NCBI GenBank assembly: GCA_965261065.1
Contig: OZ253444.1
Coordinates: forward strand, 5,084,001-5,148,000
Reading direction: 5' to 3'
DNA length: 64,000 bases
Source: JAKZVK01 sp965261065
GTDB taxonomy: Bacteria; Acidobacteriota; Terriglobia; Bryobacterales; UBA6623
Shown here: positions 32,996-41,641 of the stretch, in pieces
How positions within the stretch are numbered: position 1 is the first letter of the stretch
Layout of the letters: the number at the start of each line of letters is the position of its first letter
Position numbers and translations under genes: made by a program
Notes under the pieces: model-generated
Seen by the model: the letters and a program-made list of their open reading frames with translations, nothing else
Told to the model about the DNA's origin: nothing
Databases searched by the model: none

Positions 32996-33030
32996 GGCCT
33001 CAAAACCTCGAGGCCCTTTGCTTTTTCCCC
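32996..33030 (+). terminator. Terminator-like hairpin with no obvious upstream gene
   Basis: GGCCTC (32996-33001) and GAGGCC (33010-33015) form a perfect stem with an 8-base loop, followed by CTTTGCTTTTT on the plus strand. It sits between the leftward tautomerase and the rightward lodA-like gene, so no plus-strand gene ends here. Confidence 0.45.
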
Positions 33031-33173
33031 CGGGCGTAGAACTGTGGCAACACATCACAGCCACCCGGCCCCGTTCGCTTCGGAGTAAAATGGCAACTTA
33101 ACCCCTGACGCCGTCAAGCTGCGCGATAGGGCTACCGCCCGACCGAGTGCCAACGGTCGCCAACTCCCCGCTA

Positions 33174-35015
33174 ATGAAAACAGATGAGATCGTTGAATGC
33201 CGTATTCATCCGGGCGTAGGGGTTGCCCGCGTCGGCAACAGCCCGTCCGAGTACTTCATCGGCCCCGAGGTGCCCGGCTACGCGCCGAATCCCGACGGGG
33301 GTTTTCATGACGCCGCCGGACGGATCAAGCGCCAGGCAGCGCGCTTTCGCATCTATGGGTTGAACGCCGACGGGCAGGTCGTCAAGGAACTGACCGCGGC
33401 CGATGCCGAGATCACCTGGCGCGTTCAACTGGCCAACAAGAAAGCGGCTTGGTACAACTTCGACCTGTCGATGGACATCCCCGAAGCCAAGGGTGAACTG
33501 AACGTTCCGAGGTCACGTGGCCCTACCCGAAGCCTGCGCAGAAACGCAGGACTGGCCGTGGGACATCCCGAGCAACTGATCATCGATTCGGGGCCCCGCC
33601 GAATTCAGGGCCCCAACGTGAACGCCGACGGCGGGGACCTGCGCTACCACTTCAACCAGGGCCGCTTTCTAGACATCACCGTTCCGTTGGGGGAGGTTCG
33701 TACCGACTAAACCGGGCGGCTGGTCGTCTTGGGCGGTTTCGGTGACGCGGGTTCTAGCCTCGCCATACCCCGCATCAACAGCACGCGCAACAACGACTTT
33801 TGGTACGACGACGTCTCGGACGGGCCCGTAACCGCGACGGTGGCGATCGGCGGCCGCATGCTCACCGCCGCACCGGCCTGGGTGGCTGCGGTGCCGCCAA
33901 ACTTCTCGCCCGCCGTTCGTAGCATCGTGTCGATCTACGACTGGGCGCTGCAAGCGGCGACGCAGCTCGACCCGTCCCTGCGTCCCGTGCACCCGTCGTT
34001 CACACGGCACATCTACCCGATCTTCGAAGCTTTCGACCAGAACCAATGGGTGAACGCGGGCTTCCTGCGCGACCTCGGCTGGCAAGCGGCCGGCAACGAT
34101 CTAACGCCCCAGAACCTCGACCGCTTGAGCGACGGTTCCGAGGAAAACCTGTCCTTCCGCGAAGCCATCTTCCTGCGCTTTCGTGATCCGGCGTACGTCT
34201 TGATGGAGGAGGACGCACTTCCGCCGGTCTACGGCGACGGTTTCGACCTGCCCGTTAAGGACCCTCGCCACTGGCTTGCCGTCACCGAGTTGCAGTACGA
34301 ATGGCTTGATCAATGGTCGCGTGGTGAGTTCGAGGCCGACTGGCTCGGCAAGGGTCCGCCAGGCTCGGGAATGGTGGAAGAACTCCCCCTTGACGCGCAA
34401 CCCAACGCGCTCGATCGCGCCGCGCTTGAAACTTGCGTCGGGGGCTCCTTCAATCCCGGCTATGACTTCCCGTGGATCATGCGGCAACCGTTGCTCTACG
34501 AGTCGCCCTTCCGGATCCGGCATCTGCTGCCTACGGGCCAAGGCCGACCTCTGCCGGCGCGCGCCCGTGGCAGCTCCGCCTATCTTCGCGAGCCCGAATA
34601 TGGCGACCGATTGACCTCGGACATCTCGCTGTCGCCCCACGGCCCATTGGCACGAAGTGGCCCCGGTGACATCACACGCTGGATGGCCATACCTTGGCAG
34701 GCGGACGCGGCTTCCTGCACGTCGGCGATTGCTTCGAATGATATCTATCTGCCCACCTTCTGGCCCGCAGGCATTCCAAATGATGCGTTGCCGTGGGCTA
34801 CGTATCAGCAAGTTCTCGATACTAACCTGGATCTGGAAACGCGCCGGGAGGCGTTCCTAAACCGCGAGCGATGGTTCCGGGACCTCTCCGCCTTCACGCT
34901 GACCAGGGCAAATCAGTACGTGAACGCCTGGGTCCAATCGAGAATCATCTCGCCGCAGCCGGGACCGCAGGATGACCCCGAGTTCCCGGATCAGTTCCAA
35001 GTGGAGAACGAATAG
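33174..35015 (+). pseudogene. LodA/GoxA-like quinoprotein oxidase with in-frame stop
   Basis: The frame is continuous from MKTDEIVECRIHPGVGVARV to QVENE except for one TAA at 33708-33710, between LGEVRTD and TGRLVVLGGFGDAGS. Related proteins have an acidic residue there, so a single GAA-to-TAA change explains it. Family features are RVGNSPSEYFIGPE, FWYDDVSDGPV, GDITRWMAIPWQADAASC and LPTFWPAGIPN. LodA enzymes are lysine or glycine oxidases with a cysteine tryptophylquinone made from one Cys and one Trp; the Cys in AASC and the Trp in ERWFRD, 52 residues later, are candidates. Total length (about 613 codons) is close to the family. Without readthrough only fragments are made. Confidence 0.85.
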
Positions 35016-35047
35016 CGCCGGGAGCCGACCCAGCGGCCCGGTCAATC

Positions 35048-36286
35048 ATGCGCACCGACGTGGCAGTCATCGGCTCCGGACCGGCAGGCTCGGCTGTGGC
35101 GCTTGAGTTGGCTCGTGCCGGCGTGTCGGTTGTCGTCGTCGATGCGGGCGACAGACACGGCGACAAGATGGGCGAGTCGCTCGCACCCTCCGTCAGGCCG
35201 CTCCTGCAGCGGCTTGGTTTGTGGGACGCCTTTCTGTCGGACGGCCATCTCGCCTCGCACAGCAATCGCTCGGCTTGGGGCAGCGATCGTATCGAGGAGA
35301 ACCACTTCATCACCAGCCCCTACGGTGCCGGATGGCATCTTGACCGACGCCGTTTCGACGACCGCTTGCGGCAGGCCGCGGTGAAGGCGGGGGCGGCGTG
35401 CCGGATGCAAACGAAGGTCGTCGCCGGCCAGCACGATCCAGATGGATGGACCCTCGAACTTCTGCCGGAAGGGGACGCTCCCGCTTTGCTCCACGCGGCG
35501 TACCTTGTCGATGCCACGGGACGCGCGGGGTGGGTGGCACGCCGGCTCAACATCGTCCGGCGAAATTTTGACAACCTGGTCGGTTTTGGGCAATTTCTTT
35601 CGCCGACAACGAGCGGCTTCGAGGACTCCGCGACGCTCATCGAGGCAATGCCCGGCGGCTGGTGGTACTCGGCCCTGCTCCCCGATGGCCGCCTCGTCGT
35701 GGTGTACTTCACCGACACCGACTTGCCCGCTACTCGTGCGGTGCGCGAGCGAGACGGGTGGGAGGCGGTTCTCGCGGCTACCCGCTACACCAGCGACCGC
35801 GTCACACAGCACGGCGGAGTCAGTGAGTCGGAGCCCATCGTCGCAAGCGCCGGGGCTGCGGTGGCGGCGGCAGTTACCGGCGACGCTTGGCTGGCGGGCG
35901 GCGACGCCGCGGCGAGCTACGATCCGCTGTCATCGTGTGGCATCGCGACAGCGCTGGCAAGCGGCATCCGCGGAGCCGCAGCCGTTCAACGGGCGCTCGA
36001 TGGCGATCCTGACGCCCTCGAATCCTACTCCGCGTCGATCTACAAGGGCTTCGGTATCTATCTCGACCTGCATGCCGCCTACTATGCCGCGGAGACTCGC
36101 TGGCCAAGCAGTCCCTTCTGGAATCGGCGCGCCCGGCAGGCAGACAACCGTGTGCCGAACGCCGACGAGGGGTCAATCGGCACCGCCATCGCCCGAGCTT
36201 TCGATCCGGTCACAACACCTCATCTCGAGCGTCCTGTCAACGAGGGAGTCACCCTCCGCTACTTCACCCAGATCACGCCGAAGTGA
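35048..36286 (+). CDS. lodB: LodB-like FAD-dependent maturation protein
   Basis: A 412-residue flavoprotein with the dinucleotide motif VAVIGSGPAGSAVALELARA, the halogenase-type GESLAPSVRPLL, DATGRAG, and WLAGGDAAASYDPLSSCGIA near the C-terminal part. This is the LodB group, required to form the quinone cofactor of LodA-type oxidases. It begins 32 bases after the lodA-like gene, the normal pair order. It appears intact although its substrate protein gene carries a stop. Confidence 0.88.
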   Translation: MRTDVAVIGSGPAGSAVALELARAGVSVVVVDAGDRHGDKMGESLAPSVRPLLQRLGLWDAFLSDGHLASHSNRSAWGSDRIEENHFITSPYGAGWHLDRRRFDDRLRQAAVKAGAACRMQTKVVAGQHDPDGWTLELLPEGDAPALLHAAYLVDATGRAGWVARRLNIVRRNFDNLVGFGQFLSPTTSGFEDSATLIEAMPGGWWYSALLPDGRLVVVYFTDTDLPATRAVRERDGWEAVLAATRYTSDRVTQHGGVSESEPIVASAGAAVAAAVTGDAWLAGGDAAASYDPLSSCGIATALASGIRGAAAVQRALDGDPDALESYSASIYKGFGIYLDLHAAYYAAETRWPSSPFWNRRARQADNRVPNADEGSIGTAIARAFDPVTTPHLERPVNEGVTLRYFTQITPK

Positions 36287-36702
36287 TTGTCGACCACCTC
36301 GCCGGCGGCATTGACCGTGAAGTTCGAGGTGATCAGCCCGGTCGCCCCTTCGAGACTCCCTTCACCACGATCGATGCGCCACGACACGCAACCGTGCTGA
36401 ACACCCTCCTCGACGCTCGGCGCGATGAATCCCTCGCCGACCGTGCTGAAGTGCACGGCCGCGTCGCCGAAGCGAATCGTCCCCGTCTCTTGAAACGATG
36501 TCTCCCCGGTCAGCTTCACCGCCGACTCGAACGAAGCCTCTCCGCCGGCGATTGCCTCGATCTAGCCTGCGACGCCGTCCGCTCCTACGGCCGTTCGCAC
36601 GACGGCGCTGGACGCCTTGGTTGCGGCCGTTAGTTGTCCCTCGGCGCCTCCGACCGGTGCGGCGCTCCCCTTGAACTGCAGTACATAGATGATTTGCGGC
36701 AC
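36259..36702 (-). pseudogene. Small beta-rich protein gene with in-frame TAG
   Basis: A GTG at 36702, preceded by GGGAG, opens a frame reading VPQIIYVLQFKGSAAPVGGA, broken by TAG at 36562-36564 (codon 47). It then continues in the same frame as IEAIAGGEASFESAVKLTGE to VVDNHFGVIWVK. The second half has a regular strand pattern (GTIRFGDAAVHFSTVG, GSLEGATGLITSNFTVNAAG) as in small beta-barrel proteins; I do not recognise the exact family. The two halves fit one protein of about 147 residues. Its 3' end overlaps the lodB 3' end by 28 bases, convergently. Confidence 0.65.
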
Positions 36703-36867
36703 TTTCCGCTCCCCAGATCCACAGATTTTGGCCGGAATTGTCGAGTTGAAAACGTCCGGCTCACACAGGGTACACGACCGTCTCCCCGGAGCACAATCAG
36801 ATTAAGAACGTGGGCTATAAAGAATCAGGCCGTTTGTCCCGAACGTAACTGGGGGACCTAAGGAACC

Positions 36868-37617
36868 ATGGCGGCAGCGGCACTCACAGCGGTTCTACGG
36901 GCGCGCCTCGTCGGCGACTGCCTGAATGACTGGGAGACCTACCACGAGTGGATCGCGCGCCTGCTGAAGCCCGGGATGACGGTCTTGGAGGTGGGCTGCG
37001 GCAAGGGCGATATCGACCCTTTCCCGTGGGACCATTACCGAGGTCTGCGCCTGATCGGACTTGACCCGGATCCGGCAGCCCGCGCCAACCCTCAGATCGA
37101 CGAGTTCATTGAGTCCGAATCCGCGTCCGAGTGGCCGGTCGAGCCAGGCGCCGCCGACCTAGTCCTCGCGCGCTACGTGATCGAGCACGTCGCCCAACCG
37201 CGTGCCTTCCTGTCGAACGTCCGCCGGGTGCTCAAGCCCGCGGGACGCTTCGTCTTCCTGGCGCCCAACCTTCAGCACCCGGCGATCTTGCTCTCCCACC
37301 TTCTGCCCGTCTCGGCTAAGCGCGCACTGCTCGGCGCAACCATGGGCACGGCCGACGATGACGTCTTCCCAACCTTCTACCGCATGAACTCCGCCCGCAA
37401 GCTGCGCGCCCTGGCAAGGCAGCACGGCTTCACGGTCGAGCAACTTGTTACGAAAGAGTTTTCGCCCTGCACGTACAGTGATTGTTTCTGGCCGGGCTTC
37501 CTGGCTTTTTACAGCTACTTCGCTGCGGTCACCCGAATGGGCGTTGACCGCCACTTCGGCGCAACTCTTCTGGGACAGTTCCAAAAGTCTCACCCCAGCC
37601 GCAGCACTCAAATGTAG
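36868..37617 (+). CDS. Class I SAM-dependent methyltransferase
   Basis: A 249-residue protein with SAM motif I in MTVLEVGCGKGDIDPF, motif II acidic residue in RLIGLDPDP, and ADLVLARYVIEHVAQPRAFL with VRRVLKPAGRFVFLAPN, the Methyltransf_11 pattern. The C-terminal part (FYRMNSARKLRALARQHGFT) is shared with enzymes of glycan or lipid modification. AAGGA precedes the ATG. The substrate is not predictable from context. Confidence 0.88.
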   Translation: MAAAALTAVLRARLVGDCLNDWETYHEWIARLLKPGMTVLEVGCGKGDIDPFPWDHYRGLRLIGLDPDPAARANPQIDEFIESESASEWPVEPGAADLVLARYVIEHVAQPRAFLSNVRRVLKPAGRFVFLAPNLQHPAILLSHLLPVSAKRALLGATMGTADDDVFPTFYRMNSARKLRALARQHGFTVEQLVTKEFSPCTYSDCFWPGFLAFYSYFAAVTRMGVDRHFGATLLGQFQKSHPSRSTQM

Positions 37618-37756
37618 GGTTACGGATGCCGCAGCATGTCGTGACCTGCGTCGGCCAGCGGGCTGACGTGCGACTCACCTGCCGGACTGCAGCTACACTT
37701 ACCACGACTGTGCTAAAACACCCAGCAAAGACTCCAGCTTGAAGTCGACCAAAACC

Positions 37757-38497
37757 ATGAAACGATTTATGACACTGTGCTCCCACCCGGCGCTATGCGC
37801 CGTGCTGGCTTGCGCCTTCCTCGCCGCGAGCCGTCCGACGCTGGGCGTTCCGCTACCCGCGTTCAAATCACTCTTCAACGGCAAGGATCTAACCGGCTGG
37901 GTTAACGTCAACACGGATCCCGACACTTGGTCGGTCCGCGACGGAATGTTGATCTGCACCGGGCGGCCCATCGGCGTGATGCGCAGCGAGAAGCAGTACG
38001 AGAACTTCATCTTGCACATCGAGTGGATGCATGTCGAGCCCGGAGGCAACTCCGGAGTATTTGTGTGGAGCAACGCTCGGCCCGTACCAGGGAAGCGCCT
38101 GCCCGACGGCGTCGAGGTTCAGATGCTCGAGCTCGATTGGGTCAACCTCCACGTACGTGACGGCAAGAAGCCGCCCATCGCCTACGTACATGGCGAACTC
38201 TTCGGGGTCAACGGTGTGGAAACGATACCAGACAACCCGCGTGGACGCCGCAGTAAATCCACCGAGAACCGCTGCAAGGGACGAGGCGAATGGAACACCT
38301 ACGATGTCGTGGCCGTCGACGGTGTCATCAAGCTGTCGGTGAACGGGAAGTTTGTGAATGGTATCAGCGGCTCGACGCAGAAGAAGGGATACCTGTGCCT
38401 CGAATCCGAGGGAGCGGAGATCCACTTCCGCAACATTCGTATTATGGAGCTGCCGCCCGGTGTGATCTCAGCCGACCCGATTGCCGCCGGGGTGTGA
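37757..38497 (+). CDS. DUF1080 (3-keto-disaccharide hydrolase) domain protein, exported
   Basis: A 246-residue exported protein from the ATG at 37757 (MKRFMTLCSHPALCAVLACA). The DUF1080 lectin-like fold is shown by FKSLFNGKDLTGWVNV, WSVRDGMLICTG, ENFILHIEWMHVEPGGNSGV, GVEVQMLE, GEWNTYDVVAVDGVIKLSVN and GYLCLESEGAEIHFRNIRIM. Family members hydrolyse 3-keto-glycosides or bind glycans in the periplasm. A TTG six codons earlier is an alternative start without support. Confidence 0.92.
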   Translation: MKRFMTLCSHPALCAVLACAFLAASRPTLGVPLPAFKSLFNGKDLTGWVNVNTDPDTWSVRDGMLICTGRPIGVMRSEKQYENFILHIEWMHVEPGGNSGVFVWSNARPVPGKRLPDGVEVQMLELDWVNLHVRDGKKPPIAYVHGELFGVNGVETIPDNPRGRRSKSTENRCKGRGEWNTYDVVAVDGVIKLSVNGKFVNGISGSTQKKGYLCLESEGAEIHFRNIRIMELPPGVISADPIAAGV

Positions 38498-38511
38498 GGG
38501 CCAGGCAATGC

Positions 38512-38537
38512 CGCGGATCTCAACACCGAGATCCGCG
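38512..38537 (+). terminator. Perfect 10-bp hairpin after the DUF1080 gene
   Basis: CGCGGATCTC and GAGATCCGCG pair exactly around a 6-base loop, 14 bases after the DUF1080 stop codon. No U-run follows, so it may be a transcript-stabilising hairpin or a Rho-dependent end. Confidence 0.5.
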
Positions 38538-38682
38538 CTACGCGCTCTTGGTGAGGCACCTAACGTTGCAACATCTCCTCGCAAGCTTACGCTTGCGGCT
38601 GGGCATTGGCTCCTGACTAGACAATCGCCTGAACAAAAGCTCATCCCTTTGTTTTGGAGTGGGTTAGGATCTAGTTAAATAA

Positions 38683-38850
38683 CTAGTTCATATCGTTGGC
38701 ACGGTCGAGCTGCCTAAGCAGCCCTCGGATGTCGAGTGGGGTATTCTCGATCGTGCCCCAGATGCGGGGTGGGCCGACCGCTTCGGCCAACGCCACAGTG
38801 ATGGTGTTCTTATGCACGTCCAATCCGATGTACTTGGTAAACCTTTCCAT
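38683..38850 (-). pseudogene. IS110-family transposase, N-terminal stub
   Basis: The frame MERFTKYIGLDVHKNTITVA, continuing LAEAVGPPRIWGTIENTP and LDIRGLLRQLDRAND, is the N-terminus of an IS110-type DEDD transposase (first Asp in GLDVHK). It stops after 55 residues (full length is about 330-400), right at a CTAGTTA/TAACTAG palindrome at 38671-38686. The remainder and the right end are gone. A GAGGAGG-type site precedes the ATG, so the stub still has translation signals. Confidence 0.85.
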
Positions 38851-38987
38851 GACCTGTTCCTCCTCGATGCGGCTCTGCGCATCGTTTGGTGTTTGCGTTT
38901 AGCGTAATCCGCGCCACACGCGGTCGAACAGGTCAGACCATTGTGTCTACATTGGACGGCGTAGTAGCCCGGTGCGTCCGGGCGGGG

Positions 38988-39533
38988 CTACGTGCTTCGG
39001 AGTTTCGCTCTGGTTGCGACTTGCTCGCGGAGCAGGTCGCGCAAACGGTCGATGTCGCCGGAGTTGGGGAAACAGCGTTTGGGAACCACGTAGTGCTCCC
39101 CGGGCGAGAGAAACAGCAGGAAGCTTCTCTTCGTTTCAAACGCTTTGGAGATCGCCTCCCAGGGCAGCCAGCCGGAGCGGGCCTCGGAACTGATTTCGAG
39201 AGCCGCCGGCGAGAAGCGATAGCGCATCGTCGCCGCCCGAGCTGCGGCGCGTTTGAACTGGCTCGCGGCGCTCCAGTAGGCAAGTACCAACGCCGAGCCC
39301 GGCAGGATGAGCAGCAGCATGACTCCGAACGCCACCAGCGCTGGGCTGCCGTCGGACTCGCCGCTGTAGGTGACGGCCACCGCCAACCCCGTGAGCACGA
39401 GCAGTCCGTGCAACGGCAACACGAACCGCGCACGGCAGAAGAATAGAGCGTAGCTCGCGCGAACCAAGTCGTCCATTTCGAGATCGACTTCGACCTCGAT
39501 GGGTGCGGCACAATCTGAATTGGCGGTGCTCAT
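38988..39533 (-). CDS. YcxB-like two-TM membrane protein
   Basis: A 181-residue protein: a cytoplasmic N-terminus (EVEVDLEMDDLVRASYALFF), two adjacent hydrophobic segments (RFVLPLHGLLVLTGLAVAVT and LVAFGVMLLLILPGSALVL), then a PH-like domain with MRYRFSPAALEISSEARSGW and KSFLLFLSPGEHYVVPKRCF-type strands ending GDIDRLRDLLREQ. This layout is typical of YcxB-family proteins of unknown function. Confidence 0.75.
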   Translation of the reverse strand: MSTANSDCAAPIEVEVDLEMDDLVRASYALFFCRARFVLPLHGLLVLTGLAVAVTYSGESDGSPALVAFGVMLLLILPGSALVLAYWSAASQFKRAAARAATMRYRFSPAALEISSEARSGWLPWEAISKAFETKRSFLLFLSPGEHYVVPKRCFPNSGDIDRLRDLLREQVATRAKLRST

Positions 39534-39649
39534 CGACTAAACCGGGGCTATCAGGTGGGCGGCCACCCATCGGCAGCAGTGGCTATGGCTCTCTGCACAG
39601 CCCTGATACTTTCTTCCATTTATCCAGGCGGCCGCGCGGCTCTGATCGA

Positions 39650-40366
39650 TCACCGAAAACTCCACATGGCCGGGTCGGGCAAATGTGGCAGGGCGTTGAA
39701 ACTGAACACCCGCAGATCGTGTTCGGCCACCCGCAAGGTCGTCAGCCCGGAGTTGTACGTGGCTCCCGAGAGCCGCCAGATCTGACGGTCTGCAAGCTTG
39801 AGAGCTTGGCCCATCCACACACCGATCGGCGTCGCCGAGGTGAAGATTGCGATCTTCTCACCGGGGCCGTACTCGAGCAGCCTATCAAGCGGCGTGGTCG
39901 TCCTGCGGCGAAACTCAGGCCACGACTCGCCCGCGTACGGATACTTCTCCTCGGTCCAGGCGCGGACGACCGCTATGTCGCAGTAGTTGTGATTGCGGTG
40001 GACGGCGTCATCGCCGTTCTCGATCAGCCGCATCATCTCTTCGTACTCGGCTTTGAACTTGGGGTCGTCGTTGCCCAGCGGATGCGCGAGCGCCTGGTAG
40101 ACCGCTCCCAGGTCGAACTCGTCCCAGAGCGGCTCCTCGATGATCTCGGGGAAGGGAACTGCCGCCTCCTGGTAGGCCTTGGCCACGGCGGCGGCTGTGC
40201 TCTTTTGGCGTTCGAGGCCCCCGCTAAAGACCGCCGTGAACTCCGTCCGCTGGGCCGCCAGATGCTCGCCGAGCAAACGCACTTGGCGGTGGCCCAACTC
40301 CGAAAGAGCGTCGTACTGGTGGCGCGGGCCCGCCTGTCCGTGACGGATCAGATACACCCGGCTCAC
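39650..40366 (-). CDS. Histidine phosphatase family protein
   Basis: A 238-residue phosphoglycerate-mutase-like protein with the catalytic RHG motif at the N-terminus (VYLIRHGQAGPRH), Arg in FSGGLERQKSTA, the catalytic acid region EEPLWDEFDLGAVYQ, and the second His position replaced: IAIFTSATPIGVWMG has Ser-Ala where the family usually has S/T-H-G. Loss of that His would weaken or change activity. Its start overlaps the end of the upstream phosphotransferase gene by 4 bases (ATGA), so the two are co-translated. Confidence 0.85.
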   Translation of the reverse strand: MSRVYLIRHGQAGPRHQYDALSELGHRQVRLLGEHLAAQRTEFTAVFSGGLERQKSTAAAVAKAYQEAAVPFPEIIEEPLWDEFDLGAVYQALAHPLGNDDPKFKAEYEEMMRLIENGDDAVHRNHNYCDIAVVRAWTEEKYPYAGESWPEFRRRTTTPLDRLLEYGPGEKIAIFTSATPIGVWMGQALKLADRQIWRLSGATYNSGLTTLRVAEHDLRVFSFNALPHLPDPAMWSFR

Positions 40367-41433
40367 TGGCCGCGCTCCATCACGAGGACGGCTGCCTCGG
40401 CCAGTCCGCGAACGCGTTGGTCGAAGTCGGCGAAGCGGGGATCGCTGGTTTGACCCACATGGTAGCGATAATAGATTTGTTGAAGTACCACGGCTAACTT
40501 ATACAAACCAAAGACCTCATAGTATGTGATGCCAGTCAGATCCCGGCCGGTGGCCGATGCGTACCGCTCCAGCAACTGTCCGCGGGAGAACCAGCCGGGC
40601 TGTGTCGTTACCGCGCTGATGGCCTCCCGGCGCATCGGCGGGTCACCGGCCTCGGGCCAGTAGCACAGCACAATACCGAGGTCGACGAGTGGGTCGCCGA
40701 CGCTCGTCATTTCCCAGTCTAGTACGGCATTGACCCGGCTCGGATCGGCGGGGTCGAGCATCAGGTTGTCAAGCTTGTAGTCGTTATGGACGACGGTGGC
40801 GGGCAGCGACTTCGGGAGCCGGGCGGCAAGCCACCCTGCCAGCCGAGTCATCTCCGGCAGGTCCGTCGTGCGGGCGCGGTCCCAGCGGCCCGACCAACCG
40901 CGCACTTGGCGTTCGAGAAAGCCGTCGGGTCGGCCCAGTGAATCGAGGCCGTGGCGGCGAATGTCGATCGAGTGCAGCTCGGCGAGACAATCGATGAAGG
41001 CCTCGCTGACGCGCGAGGCGTAGGAATCAGTGACTCCCAACTCACGGGGAACGTCGCGGCGCACGATCAAGCCCCGGCGCCGCTCCATCACGAAGAACGG
41101 TGCGCCGATCACCGACTCGTCTTCGCAGAGTACGTAGACGCGCGGGGCCGGAGGGAAGCGAGGCGCAACCCGGCTGAGCACGCGGAACTCGCGCGACATG
41201 TCGTGAGCCTTGGGAGGGACGGGCCCAAGCGGAGGGCGGCGCAGGACGTATTCGCGTTGGCCGGCCCGGAGGCGACCGACCCTGAGGCAATAGGTGAGGT
41301 TCGAGTGGCCGCCTGGGAACTGGTCGACTTCCAGGGGTCCGTCGAGGTTCTCCAACTTGCCGCCGAGATAGGCGGCCAGGGAGCCGATGTCGAGTTCTTC
41401 ACCGGCGCGAACCGGAGCAGTATCGTTGCTCAT
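40363..41433 (-). CDS. Aminoglycoside-phosphotransferase-fold kinase (ACAD10-like)
   Basis: A 356-residue protein with the kinase-like catalytic loop VVHNDYKLDNLMLDP, metal-binding VLDWEMTSVGDPLVDLG and N-terminal FPGGHSNLTYCLRVG. The pattern fits the ACAD10/11-type APH group, which phosphorylates hydroxyacyl-CoA compounds in some organisms, rather than true antibiotic resistance. The coupled histidine phosphatase suggests a paired kinase-phosphatase function on a small metabolite; this is inference. Confidence 0.88.
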   Translation of the reverse strand: MSNDTAPVRAGEELDIGSLAAYLGGKLENLDGPLEVDQFPGGHSNLTYCLRVGRLRAGQREYVLRRPPLGPVPPKAHDMSREFRVLSRVAPRFPPAPRVYVLCEDESVIGAPFFVMERRRGLIVRRDVPRELGVTDSYASRVSEAFIDCLAELHSIDIRRHGLDSLGRPDGFLERQVRGWSGRWDRARTTDLPEMTRLAGWLAARLPKSLPATVVHNDYKLDNLMLDPADPSRVNAVLDWEMTSVGDPLVDLGIVLCYWPEAGDPPMRREAISAVTTQPGWFSRGQLLERYASATGRDLTGITYYEVFGLYKLAVVLQQIYYRYHVGQTSDPRFADFDQRVRGLAEAAVLVMERGQ

Positions 41434-41641
41434 GGAATCGAGCGAGAGAGGATATCACCGTTGACGCTGGCGCGCGGTCGCTAACGTAACGTCTGCGTCT
41501 GTCCTTCGGTAACCGGCGGGACGGTTCCGAAAGACTATGGGACAATAAGTTCTACTGGGAACACAAGTGTGGCGTCACCGTCGGCTTCGAACAGCCTCAT
41601 CTGAGAATCACTTGTAAGCTTCGCATCTCCCACTGTTCCCC

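Noticed and set aside
33708..33710. Possible stop-codon recoding in the lodA-like gene
   Set aside because: Neighbouring lesions use TAG as well as TAA, many intact genes here end in TAA, TAG and TGA, and no recoding signal was seen. Simple gene decay is the simpler explanation.
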